A DNA stretch of 64,000 bases from BJGN01 sp041159865 (GTDB lineage Bacteria; Bacteroidota; Bacteroidia; Chitinophagales; Saprospiraceae). The notes below the pieces were generated by a model. That model made no database searches and was not told where the DNA came from. It worked only from the letters and a program-made list of their open reading frames with translations. Both the position numbers and the translations under genes were made by a program. Location: the NCBI GenBank assembly GCA_041159865.1, contig JBEAXK010000043.1, forward strand, positions 1 through 64,000. Reading direction: 5' to 3'. Shown one piece after another: positions 46,213-54,057 of this stretch (position 1 is its first letter; each line of letters opens with the position of its first letter).

Positions 46213-47169
46213 TTAAAAGGCAGTAGATTTAAGATTAAGTCCCTCCATTTCTGGGAAACCAAACATCAGATTCATGTTTTGGACAGCCTGTCCGGAGGCT
46301 CCTTTCAGTAAATTATCAAGTACAGAAATGATATGGGCGCATTTACCTTGTTTTTTAACTTGAATAACACAAGAATTTGTGTTAACGACCATTTTCAGAT
46401 GAGGGTTTAAGTCTGTGACATGCGTAAAAGGTTCATTTTCATAAAAGGCAGCAAACAACTGATTGAGCTCAGTCTGGGACAAATCTGATTCAAAATAAAT
46501 GGATGCCAGAATGCCTCTTGTAAAATCACCTCTCATAGGGATAAAGTGTAAATCCTGATTAAAATCGGGCTGTAACTGATTCAGGCTTCTTAATATTTCG
46601 GGGATATGCTGGTGATCGAAAGCTTTATAAATAGAAATATTTGAAGAACGCCAGCTAAAATGAGTTGTTTCACTTAGTGCTTGTCCTGCACCTGTAGAAC
46701 CCGTTATGGCATGAACATGTATTGGCTTTGTTAGCAGGTGACGAGAGGCAAAAGGTAATAAGGCCAGTTGAATTGCAGAAGCGAAACAACCTGGGTTAGC
46801 AATCCTCTCTGCCTGTTTAATTGACTCTTTATTTAATTCAGGAAGGCCATAAATAAACGACGTCTCCAGGCGAAAATCATTTCCCAAATCGATACATCTC
46901 ACCCCATCAGGAATATTATTTTCTTTCATAAAGACAGAAGATTTTCCATGTCCCATGCACAAGAAAATGACATCTGCCCAAAGTGGAGGATTAGCCTCAA
47001 AGGACATATCTTTCAGATGAAAAAGATCCTCATGAACGGAGGGTATTGATTTACCTGCCTGAGAATTACTTTGGACGAACGCAATATTCACTTGTGGATG
47101 AAAGGAGAGTAAACGTAAAAGTTCACCTCCCGTGTAACCACCACCCCCTATAATTCCAACTTTGATCAT
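46213..47169 (-). CDS. argC: N-acetyl-gamma-glutamyl-phosphate reductase
   Basis: Third step; NADPH-dependent. 318 residues: the Rossmann start MIKVGIIGGGGYTGGELLRLL, catalytic Cys in IANPGCFASAIQLALLP and the His-containing FIPMRGDFTRGILAS. Slightly short but normal for the Bacteroidota form. It follows argG by 3 bases. Confidence 0.94.
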   Translation of the reverse strand: MIKVGIIGGGGYTGGELLRLLSFHPQVNIAFVQSNSQAGKSIPSVHEDLFHLKDMSFEANPPLWADVIFLCMGHGKSSVFMKENNIPDGVRCIDLGNDFRLETSFIYGLPELNKESIKQAERIANPGCFASAIQLALLPFASRHLLTKPIHVHAITGSTGAGQALSETTHFSWRSSNISIYKAFDHQHIPEILRSLNQLQPDFNQDLHFIPMRGDFTRGILASIYFESDLSQTELNQLFAAFYENEPFTHVTDLNPHLKMVVNTNSCVIQVKKQGKCAHIISVLDNLLKGASGQAVQNMNLMFGFPEMEGLNLKSTAF

Positions 47170-47172
47170 TGG

Positions 47173-48378
47173 TCAGGAAGGATTTTGTTGTTTAGAAAGC
47201 ACCTCGAAAAAAATACGGGATTGATTTCCAGCAATTTTAGTGAAGCCTTTAACATCTTCCCCAGACCAACCCTTATTCATTTCACCATAATGACCGAATT
47301 CAGGATTCATCAGATCAAAATCAGACAAAACACCATCAAGAACAAAACGATAAGGATATAGCGTAAGCATAACATTACCAGTCACATGTGATTGTGTATC
47401 TTCGAGAAAATGTTCAATATTTCTCATGACTGGATCGAGAAACTGACCTTCATGCAACAACATACCATACCAGTTAGCTAATTGTTCTTTCCAATATTGC
47501 TGCCATTTGGTCAGGGTATGTTTTTCGAGCAAGTGATGACTTTTTAAAATAATCATCGGAGCTGCTGCTTCAAAACCGACTCTTCCTTTTATCCCGATAA
47601 TGGTATCTCCGACATGAATGTCTCTGCCTATAGCGAAAGGGGCGGCCAACTGCTGAAGTTCATGAATGGCTTGAAGGGGTGAATAAATTTTATCATTTAC
47701 GCCAACGAGCTCACCCTTTTCAAATTTCAAAGAAACCTTCAAAGGATCAGACGCACTTAAAGGTGTAGGATATGCATCATCGGGCAAACCCTGATGGGAA
47801 GTGAGCGTTTCCACGCCACCTACACTGGTTCCCCAAAGTCCTTTATTAACAGAATACTTAGCTTTTTCCCAATTCCAATTGAAGCCCCAAGCCAATAATT
47901 TATCAATTTCTGTTTGCCTTGCCAGTTTCATATCTCTGATAGGTGTGATGATTTCCAGTTCGTGCCCTAATATCTGGAAGGCGATATCAAATCTTACCTG
48001 ATCATTGCCAGCACCTGTAGAACCATGAGCTACGGCCTGAGCATTCACTTGGGAAGCATATTTTGCTGTTTCAATTGCTTGAAACATACGTTCAGCACTA
48101 ACAGAAAGAGGGTAAGTATTATTTCGCAGAACATTGCCAAATATCAGATACCGGATACATTTTGTATAAAAGTCCTGTTGAGCGTCCACCATTTTAAAAG
48201 AAGCGGCTCCCAATTGATAGGCCCGTTCCTCAAGTTTTATAACATCCTCTTTACTAAATCCACCTGTATTGACGGTGATAGCATGCACTTCGCAATTATT
48301 TTCCCTGGTTAGCCAAGGGATACAGAAAGAAGTATCCAAACCACCACTATAGGCCAAAACAACTTTTTTCTTGCTCAT
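47173..48378 (-). CDS. argG: Argininosuccinate synthase
   Basis: Joins citrulline and aspartate using ATP. 401 residues: P-loop-like VVLAYSGGLDTSFCIPWL at the start, AHGSTGAGNDQVRFDIAF, and SVDKNLWG-like YSVNKGLWGTSVGG. The initial codon overlaps the stop of the acetyltransferase gene by 4 bases. Confidence 0.95.
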   Translation of the reverse strand: MSKKKVVLAYSGGLDTSFCIPWLTRENNCEVHAITVNTGGFSKEDVIKLEERAYQLGAASFKMVDAQQDFYTKCIRYLIFGNVLRNNTYPLSVSAERMFQAIETAKYASQVNAQAVAHGSTGAGNDQVRFDIAFQILGHELEIITPIRDMKLARQTEIDKLLAWGFNWNWEKAKYSVNKGLWGTSVGGVETLTSHQGLPDDAYPTPLSASDPLKVSLKFEKGELVGVNDKIYSPLQAIHELQQLAAPFAIGRDIHVGDTIIGIKGRVGFEAAAPMIILKSHHLLEKHTLTKWQQYWKEQLANWYGMLLHEGQFLDPVMRNIEHFLEDTQSHVTGNVMLTLYPYRFVLDGVLSDFDLMNPEFGHYGEMNKGWSGEDVKGFTKIAGNQSRIFFEVLSKQQNPS

Positions 48379-48956
48379 TTATTTTCGACGATTAGATGTG
48401 TTAAATTAAGCGTCATTTGCTCTTCTTCCACTTTTGATGGAGCCAACATAGCCGTACAAAGACACATTTTCCTGTTGTTTCTCTCCAGGATATCATGATT
48501 TGGACAACTTTTACAACCGGCCCAGAACGCTTCATCCTGCGTTAATTCGGAGAAAGTCACAGGTTTATAACCCAGTTCTGTATTAATTTTCATAACAGCC
48601 AAACTGGTTGTAATACCAAAAACTTTAGCTTCCGGGTATTTATCTCTGGCAAGATTAAAAACCTTTCTCTTAATTTCTCTGGCGAGTCCTGATTTCCGAT
48701 AATCCGGATGTACTACAAGCCCGGAATTTACCACATACCGATTGTGACTCCAAACTTCCACATAACAAAATCCCACAAGAACATCGCCATCGAATGCAAC
48801 CACGGCATTGCCGGCTTCCATTTTAGCGCGAATATACTCTGGTTTTCGAGCAGCAATACCGGTTCCCCTTGCTTTTGCTGACTCTGCTATTAACTGGCAA
48901 ACCGTTTCTGCGTATTGCACATGTTCTGCCGAAGACACTAAAACCTTTAAATCCAT
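48375..48956 (-). CDS. GNAT-family N-acetyltransferase, probable N-acetylglutamate synthase
   Basis: 193 residues. The GNAT fold is seen in AVVAFDGDVLVGFCYVEVW, then LVVHPDYRKSGLAREIKRKVF, the acetyl-CoA loop. Being the first gene of the arginine operon and overlapping argG by 4 bases, it most likely makes N-acetylglutamate, the first intermediate, since no other acetyltransferase is present. The C-terminus has an unusual four-Cys cluster C148-x2-C151 and C165-x-C167 (GCKSCPNHDILE ... MCLCTAM), which may bind a metal or be a redox switch. Confidence 0.8.
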   Translation of the reverse strand: MDLKVLVSSAEHVQYAETVCQLIAESAKARGTGIAARKPEYIRAKMEAGNAVVAFDGDVLVGFCYVEVWSHNRYVVNSGLVVHPDYRKSGLAREIKRKVFNLARDKYPEAKVFGITTSLAVMKINTELGYKPVTFSELTQDEAFWAGCKSCPNHDILERNNRKMCLCTAMLAPSKVEEEQMTLNLTHLIVENK

Positions 48957-49008
48957 GTACGGAGATTAAGTTTCAAAAAAATAGTGTTAATACCTTGGTT
49001 AGGGAATT

Positions 49009-49061
49009 GGCAGAAAAATACTGCCTTGGGTGGAAGTTTATATCATACGCCCTTAGGGGCG
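49009..49061 (-). promoter_or_regulatory. Structured leader of the arginine operon (candidate attenuator)
   Basis: On the minus strand two perfect hairpins lie between the leader peptide and the first gene: CGCCC-CTAA-GGGCG (49048-49061), whose loop holds the leader stop codon, and GGCAG-TATTTTT-CTGCC (49009-49025). AACTTCC (49032-49038) can also pair with GGAAGTT (49101-49107) inside the leader frame. These alternatives could respond to ribosome position. A T-run (seven T, 48974-48980) follows, but not directly after a strong stem. Confidence 0.5.
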
Positions 49062-49121
49062 CGGCAAGTTACGAACGCGACATGGAAAGATAAAAACCTG
49101 AACTTCCTTTATTTTTTTCAT
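49053..49121 (-). CDS. Putative arginine leader peptide (22 codons)
   Basis: A 22-codon frame, MKKIKEVQVF at its start and CRVRNLPRP at its end, with Arg at codons 15, 17 and 21. It starts 9 bases after the -7 element and stops inside a hairpin loop, ~100 bases ahead of the first arginine gene. Arginine-codon clustering in a short frame before arginine genes is the pattern of ribosome-mediated attenuation. Not seen in the standard gene length range, so it would usually go unannotated. Confidence 0.6.
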   Translation of the reverse strand: MKKIKEVQVFIFPCRVRNLPRP

Positions 49122-49129
49122 AATGAGTA

Positions 49130-49137
49130 CAAATATA
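49130..49137 (-). promoter_or_regulatory. Promoter of the arginine operon
   Basis: The minus strand reads TATATTTG (TAnnTTTG), with a TTG (from ...GCTTGAA) about 20 bases upstream as possible -33 element. It places the transcript start near 49123, giving a leader of ~165 bases before the acetyltransferase gene. Confidence 0.6.
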
Positions 49138-49211
49138 ATAAAGCTGAACGATAAATTCAAGCATTAAGAAAGGATTAACCAAAATACAAGTTTATTAAAA
49201 AATTCCGCAGA

Positions 49212-50567
49212 TTAGTTTTCTACAATTTTCCTCATTTTGATGCCATAAAAAACCAGATATGCATAAGCTATGGCAGGAATAAGGAAAGAATATTTAACGC
49301 CCACAGACGGAATATCCGCAAAAAGACCTTGTAAAGGTGGAATAATGGCTCCTCCTGCAATCATCATAATTAAAACGGAAGAACCAATACTGGTATAAGC
49401 CCCTAATTTTTCAATAGCGAGAGTAAAAATATTTGACCACATGATAGAATTAAATAGTCCCACTCCTAAAATAGACCAAAGCGCTATTTGACCTTGCGTA
49501 TTCATGGTTATCACTAATAAAATGATATTCATCAGAGCGAAAACAGAAAGAAGGCGTGAAGGAATACCTTTTCCAAATTGAAAAGCAATAAAATTAACTA
49601 ACATTACAGCTAAAAAGCCAAAGGAAAGCATTGGATCAGCCCCATAAGAAGCGGAGGCAACCCAAGAAACACCAAAAGCAATAAGTGGAAAAAGAATCAT
49701 CAGCCCCAACTTATTTTTATCCCCTTGTTTAGATAAAGAAACAGCACCCATAAATCGACCGACCATAGCACCGCCCCAATAGAAGGCAACATAAGAACCG
49801 GCCGTTTTCATTTCCAGTTGAAGTAAATTATCTTGTTTAAGGTATTCAACCATAAAACTACCCACAGCAATTTCAGATCCTACGTAACAAAAAATAGCAA
49901 TTGCACCCAGGTACAATTGCGGATATTGCCATAAGCTAAAATCCTTTTTATTGTTTGTTTCCTCAACTTGAATAGAGGGTAAAGAAAGTCTGCTAAAAAT
50001 GAAAGCGATTATAAACAAAAGGGCAGACATCACTACATAAGGTAATCTTACCGTAGAAACATCTACTTTATCGGTATTTTGAAGAATGAGTAAGGCTCCT
50101 AATAAAGGAGCAATCGTATGACCGAGTGAATTAAAACCTTGAGCTAAATTCAAGCGACTGGCAGCGGTATTTTCTGGTCCTAAAATAGCCACATAGGGAT
50201 TTGCGGCAACTTGTAAAATGGTTATACCACTGGCTAAAATAAATAACCCTAAAAGAAAAACGCTATATTGTTGCACAATGGATGCTGGATAAAAGGTAAG
50301 GCAACCAAATCCCATCAAGGTAAGTCCCAGGACAATACCCCCTTTGTACCCTAATTTTTTAATTAAATAACCCGCCGGGATACTCATTAAAAAATAAGCG
50401 CCAAAAAAGAAAAACTGAATTAATTGTGCCTGCCAGTGTTTTAAATCAAAAACGGCTTTTAAATGAGGAACTAATATATCATTTAAAGAAGTTAACAGAC
50501 CCCATATAAAGAATAAAACAGTTAATATAATAAATGAAAATTTGGCGGAGGAAGGTGATGTTTGCAT
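49212..50567 (-). CDS. MFS sugar transporter, FucP/GluP family
   Basis: 451 residues with 12 membrane segments. The family pattern FIWGLLTSLNDILVPHLKAVFDL in helix 1, FFFGAYFLMSIPAGYLIKKLGYKGG, and AANPYVAILGP are typical of fucose/glucose/galactose:H+ symporters of Bacteroidota. The exact sugar is not determinable. The longest frame begins at 50606; the Met at 50567 (MQTSPSSAKFSF) is chosen because the upstream 13 residues are not family-like. Confidence 0.88.
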   Translation of the reverse strand: MQTSPSSAKFSFIILTVLFFIWGLLTSLNDILVPHLKAVFDLKHWQAQLIQFFFFGAYFLMSIPAGYLIKKLGYKGGIVLGLTLMGFGCLTFYPASIVQQYSVFLLGLFILASGITILQVAANPYVAILGPENTAASRLNLAQGFNSLGHTIAPLLGALLILQNTDKVDVSTVRLPYVVMSALLFIIAFIFSRLSLPSIQVEETNNKKDFSLWQYPQLYLGAIAIFCYVGSEIAVGSFMVEYLKQDNLLQLEMKTAGSYVAFYWGGAMVGRFMGAVSLSKQGDKNKLGLMILFPLIAFGVSWVASASYGADPMLSFGFLAVMLVNFIAFQFGKGIPSRLLSVFALMNIILLVITMNTQGQIALWSILGVGLFNSIMWSNIFTLAIEKLGAYTSIGSSVLIMMIAGGAIIPPLQGLFADIPSVGVKYSFLIPAIAYAYLVFYGIKMRKIVEN

Positions 50568-50734
50568 AATTGATACATTAAAAAAACAAAAAAATGAAAT
50601 AAACAAGTGGAAAGTAAGACATTTTATTGAAAAATAAGCTAGTTTTTAAGAACTAAAATATTTTTCTCTTGGAACATGGCATAAATCTATCTACTTTTCG
50701 CTTATCAATTTTTTAACTTCAAACCTAAGATACC

Positions 50735-51283
50735 ATGTATTTTTTATTTAAATCATTACATATTATTGGCTTCGTCTCGTGGTTTGCTGGTTTGTTTTAT
50801 TTGGTCAGAATCTTTGTATATCAAGTTGAATCCTGGGAAAAAGCAGAACCCGAAAAAAGTATTTTAAGTCATCAGTTTGATTTAATGGCGCATCGGGTTT
50901 ACACAATTATATGTAAACCAGCCTTATATATTACATGGATTTTTGGTCTGGGCATGCTTTGGTTAAATGGTTTGGCATGGCTGGAAGCAAATAGCTGGAT
51001 GCATATAAAGTTAGGTTTTTTAGTGGCATTAAGCCTTTACCATTTTTGGTGTGGTGCACTAATACCTAAACTTGAGCGAAGAAAGTTAGGCATTAGTTCC
51101 TTTCAATTTAGAATGCTCAATGAAGTGCCAACTATCTTTTTAGTTGCCATAGCTTTACTTGCTGTTTACAAAAACAGTCTTGATTTTTTAATGACCTTTG
51201 GGGGTATTCTCATTTTTGGCATTACTTTATATATAGCCACAAAAGCCTATAAAAGAGCGCGGGAAAAAGGTACTGCCCGGTGA
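50735..51283 (+). CDS. hemJ: Protoporphyrinogen IX oxidase HemJ
   Basis: Oxidises protoporphyrinogen IX to protoporphyrin in the heme pathway. 182 residues with four membrane helices; the start MYFLFKSLHIIGFVSWFAGLFYLVRIFVYQVE contains the conserved His and Arg of the UPF0093/HemJ family, and a second conserved stretch is SWMHIKLGFLVALSLYHFWCG. It is divergent from the sugar transporter. HemW elsewhere in the window belongs to heme trafficking, not this step. Confidence 0.92.
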   Translation: MYFLFKSLHIIGFVSWFAGLFYLVRIFVYQVESWEKAEPEKSILSHQFDLMAHRVYTIICKPALYITWIFGLGMLWLNGLAWLEANSWMHIKLGFLVALSLYHFWCGALIPKLERRKLGISSFQFRMLNEVPTIFLVAIALLAVYKNSLDFLMTFGGILIFGITLYIATKAYKRAREKGTAR

Positions 51284-51352
51284 TTCATAAAACCTGTTTT
51301 GAATATAATTTTTGAATGATTATATCCTCATACATTTAAGGAATAATGAGTT

Positions 51353-52633
51353 TTAAAAGATGCCATTTAAACCTAATCCCCAATAATTTCCCCTCAGGAT
51401 TGCTCCCAATCCGTTCTGTTTAAAATATAAATTTTGTGCAAAGCCATCTAAGCCTTCTCCTTTATTCCCCCTGTTCCAGGTATGGTGAAAAGTCAATTTA
51501 AATTTATTTTGATTGAAATAAAAATTCACGCCTAAATCTACATTTTCATCTGTTCCAGCATTGGCACTCATAGAACTCGCCAATAACTGGTCCTGGAGGG
51601 TTAATGCACCCCTATAGCGCACGTACATAAAAGTAGGTTCAAGGAAAAGACCAAATAACTTTACATTATTGCTAAATCGAAGATGTCCTGCAACTTCTTT
51701 GTATTTTATTTTTTGTTGCAAAGAAACTCTTTGCATAAAATTCCATTCAGCATCTAGGTTAAAGGTACCCCAATTGAAAAGAATATCTGGCTGAAAAGCG
51801 GAATTACTATAAAATAAATCTGTTTGCCCCTGATTAGCATAAGAAATACCCAAAGAGAGACCTTTACGTTTATTAAAATAGTTCGTCTGGTAGGAAATAC
51901 CATATTTTGAATTCTCTGAATCACCTAAAAAATAAACAAATCTGGCTGTTTTTAGTACCGAATTATTAAATCCCGCTGAATTACCTGAGAACTTTATCCA
52001 CTGAGGTGTAAAAAGGCCTATATGATACTGTCCAATGATTTTGTCATTTTTATTTTTTAACAACCCACCCAAATTTACCCCAGGTGCCCTTCCCGAACCA
52101 ATACCCGTGAGATGGGTTCTGATATAATTTTGAGACATTGCTTTTTCAAAAGAAGAAGTTGCCCATGCACTCGTCATACTTTCTCTACTTATTTGGGGTC
52201 TGAACCAACCGAAAACCAAATAAACCGATTCAGACGTTTTGCTTATTTTCCATTCTCCAAAAGCGTCCCAAAGACCGAAACCAGGAAGAGGTCCTGTATT
52301 TACTCCCCCTGAAGTCGACGAAAACAAATCTCTTCCTGTCAGATCGTAAGCACTTACAAAAGTAAATCGAAAATGGTCTGACATTTGACCTTTAAATCCA
52401 AATCTGGCTCTTCTAAATTGAAAATTTAGCCTATCCTCAACGTTTTCATATTTTTTTAAATTTGAATTAAAAACCTGCATACCTTGTGTATAGGTAGACC
52501 AGAATTGAAAACTCAAAACAGGTTCAATTTTTATGGCAACTCCAAATTTGCCTGTTTTACCCCATTCAGATTGTCCAGAAACAGGATAAAATACAAAAAG
52601 AAAAAGGCTGAGGAAAAACCACCATTTGGACAT
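51353..52633 (-). CDS. Phosphate-selective porin O/P-like outer membrane protein
   Basis: 426 residues. Signal peptide (MSKWWFFLSLFLFVFYPVSGQ), then alternating hydrophobic strands typical of a 16-18-strand barrel. The motifs NFQFRRARFGFKGQMSDHFRFTFVSAYD and LGKFKPQ-like VFGWFRPQISRE recall the OprO/OprP family. It lies 8 bases downstream of two YeeE/YedE genes and may let a sulfur anion cross the outer membrane; that is inference, as the family was named for phosphate. Confidence 0.75.
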   Translation of the reverse strand: MSKWWFFLSLFLFVFYPVSGQSEWGKTGKFGVAIKIEPVLSFQFWSTYTQGMQVFNSNLKKYENVEDRLNFQFRRARFGFKGQMSDHFRFTFVSAYDLTGRDLFSSTSGGVNTGPLPGFGLWDAFGEWKISKTSESVYLVFGWFRPQISRESMTSAWATSSFEKAMSQNYIRTHLTGIGSGRAPGVNLGGLLKNKNDKIIGQYHIGLFTPQWIKFSGNSAGFNNSVLKTARFVYFLGDSENSKYGISYQTNYFNKRKGLSLGISYANQGQTDLFYSNSAFQPDILFNWGTFNLDAEWNFMQRVSLQQKIKYKEVAGHLRFSNNVKLFGLFLEPTFMYVRYRGALTLQDQLLASSMSANAGTDENVDLGVNFYFNQNKFKLTFHHTWNRGNKGEGLDGFAQNLYFKQNGLGAILRGNYWGLGLNGIF

Positions 52634-52641
52634 AACCTATA

Positions 52642-53055
52642 TTAATGAGGCAATTTATCTTTGATTATTCCATAAGAATAAGTACCCAATACAGCTCCAG
52701 TAATCACTACAAGAATGAAAAAATAACCATTTCCTGCTAAAACAAACATCGGACCCGGGCAAGCACCTACCAAGGCCCATCCTAACCCAAAAATGGTACC
52801 TGAAAAGATGTGTCTTTTAAAATTCAACGGAATGGGCGTATAAGTTACCAGGCCACCGCCGGCTATTTTCACTTTAAAAATTTTCATTAAAGATATGATT
52901 ATGGCCCCAAAGATAACAGCTGTACCAATAATACCATACATGTGAAAACTTTCAAATCTAAACATTTCATAGATTCGGAACCAGGATAATGCTTCTGATT
53001 TAGTCATGGTAATACCAAAAAATATACCAATGAGGAAGAATATAATTCCTTTCAT
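52642..53055 (-). CDS. YeeE/YedE-family membrane protein, second half
   Basis: 137 residues with about four membrane segments and the family motif GACPGPMFVLAGNG (Cys in a re-entrant loop). Full-length YeeE thiosulfate transporters have two such halves; here they are separate genes, this one lying 12 bases downstream of its partner at 53068. Thiosulfate or other sulfur compound uptake is the known function in E. coli/Spirochaeta; here inferred. Confidence 0.82.
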   Translation of the reverse strand: MKGIIFFLIGIFFGITMTKSEALSWFRIYEMFRFESFHMYGIIGTAVIFGAIIISLMKIFKVKIAGGGLVTYTPIPLNFKRHIFSGTIFGLGWALVGACPGPMFVLAGNGYFFILVVITGAVLGTYSYGIIKDKLPH

Positions 53056-53067
53056 AACAGATAGAAT

Positions 53068-53637
53068 TTATAGGATATAAGGCATAAAAAAATGAGTCAT
53101 TAACAGACCACCGATAAAAAAACCAATGACTGTTATTAAAGAAGGTAACTGGAAATGAGAAAGGCCAGTAATGGCATGTCCACTGGTGCAGCCATCGGCA
53201 TATCTCGATCCAAAACCTACTAAAAAGCCACCTCCTATCGCAATAAGCCATGCCTTCAAACTATCCCAGCGAAAATATTCATCGGGAAAAAACCCATGAC
53301 CAAAAGAATCTGCGTCAGGATAAATGATGCCAAATTTTTCTAAGGAAACCATCGTGTCATAATCGAGGCTAACACCATAAGGATTTGGAAAAATCACACC
53401 AGCAAGGAAACCTCCTAAGATGGCTCCACCGATAAAAAACAATCTCCAACTATCTTCCTTATAATCAAATTTGAAAAAATCATTTCTTTTTCCCGCTCCT
53501 ACTAAACCACAGATATTTTTAAATGTTGTAGAAACACCAAAAGTGCGACCAGTAATAGTAAGTAGAAAAAGGATTAGGGCTATGGCTGCACCTGATACAG
53601 CCCAATGCCATGAAGGATACAATATTTCGTCGAGCAT
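53068..53637 (-). CDS. YeeE/YedE-family membrane protein, first half
   Basis: 189 residues with about five membrane segments and the conserved GFGSRYADGCTSGHAITGLS motif, whose Cys is the proposed thiosulfate relay residue of YeeE. It pairs with the following gene at 52642. A thioredoxin gene precedes it by 27 bases, so reduced thiols could feed the process. Confidence 0.85.
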   Translation of the reverse strand: MLDEILYPSWHWAVSGAAIALILFLLTITGRTFGVSTTFKNICGLVGAGKRNDFFKFDYKEDSWRLFFIGGAILGGFLAGVIFPNPYGVSLDYDTMVSLEKFGIIYPDADSFGHGFFPDEYFRWDSLKAWLIAIGGGFLVGFGSRYADGCTSGHAITGLSHFQLPSLITVIGFFIGGLLMTHFFMPYIL

Positions 53638-53664
53638 TTTTTTTGCCCCAAAATTACACTTACT

Positions 53665-53982
53665 TTAATTATTTCTATGCATTTTAAGCTGCGAAATCAA
53701 AGAAAATGCGGATTGCATACCCGAAACCCTCCATTTTAATTCCCCATTTTTATAAATAACCAGCGTTGGAACGCCGGTTATATTCAACTGGCTGGCAATT
53801 GCAGGGTTTTTATCTATGTCAATTTTTATAATCCTAGCCTCTTCACCGACGTTGGCAGCCACTTCTTTTAAGATGGGAGCCATCGCCTTACAAGGACCAC
53901 ACCATTCAGCTGAAAAATCGATCAGAACAGGAATTTCTGAGTTTATGAGGTCGTTAAATGATTTCTTCGTTGCCATATTCAT
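53665..53982 (-). CDS. Thioredoxin
   Basis: 105 residues; the classic active site W27-C28-G-P-C31-K and the following cis-Pro region (ITGVPTLVIYKNGE) are intact. No signal peptide, so cytoplasmic. It leads the run of YeeE/YedE and porin genes and may supply reductant for sulfur compound processing; a general thioredoxin role is equally possible. Confidence 0.93.
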   Translation of the reverse strand: MNMATKKSFNDLINSEIPVLIDFSAEWCGPCKAMAPILKEVAANVGEEARIIKIDIDKNPAIASQLNITGVPTLVIYKNGELKWRVSGMQSAFSLISQLKMHRNN

Positions 53983-54057
53983 TTTAGTTTATGAGACAAA
54001 ATTAAATAATAACAAAGGAGTATGGCTGTGATATGGATCACCAGACTACATTTAACC

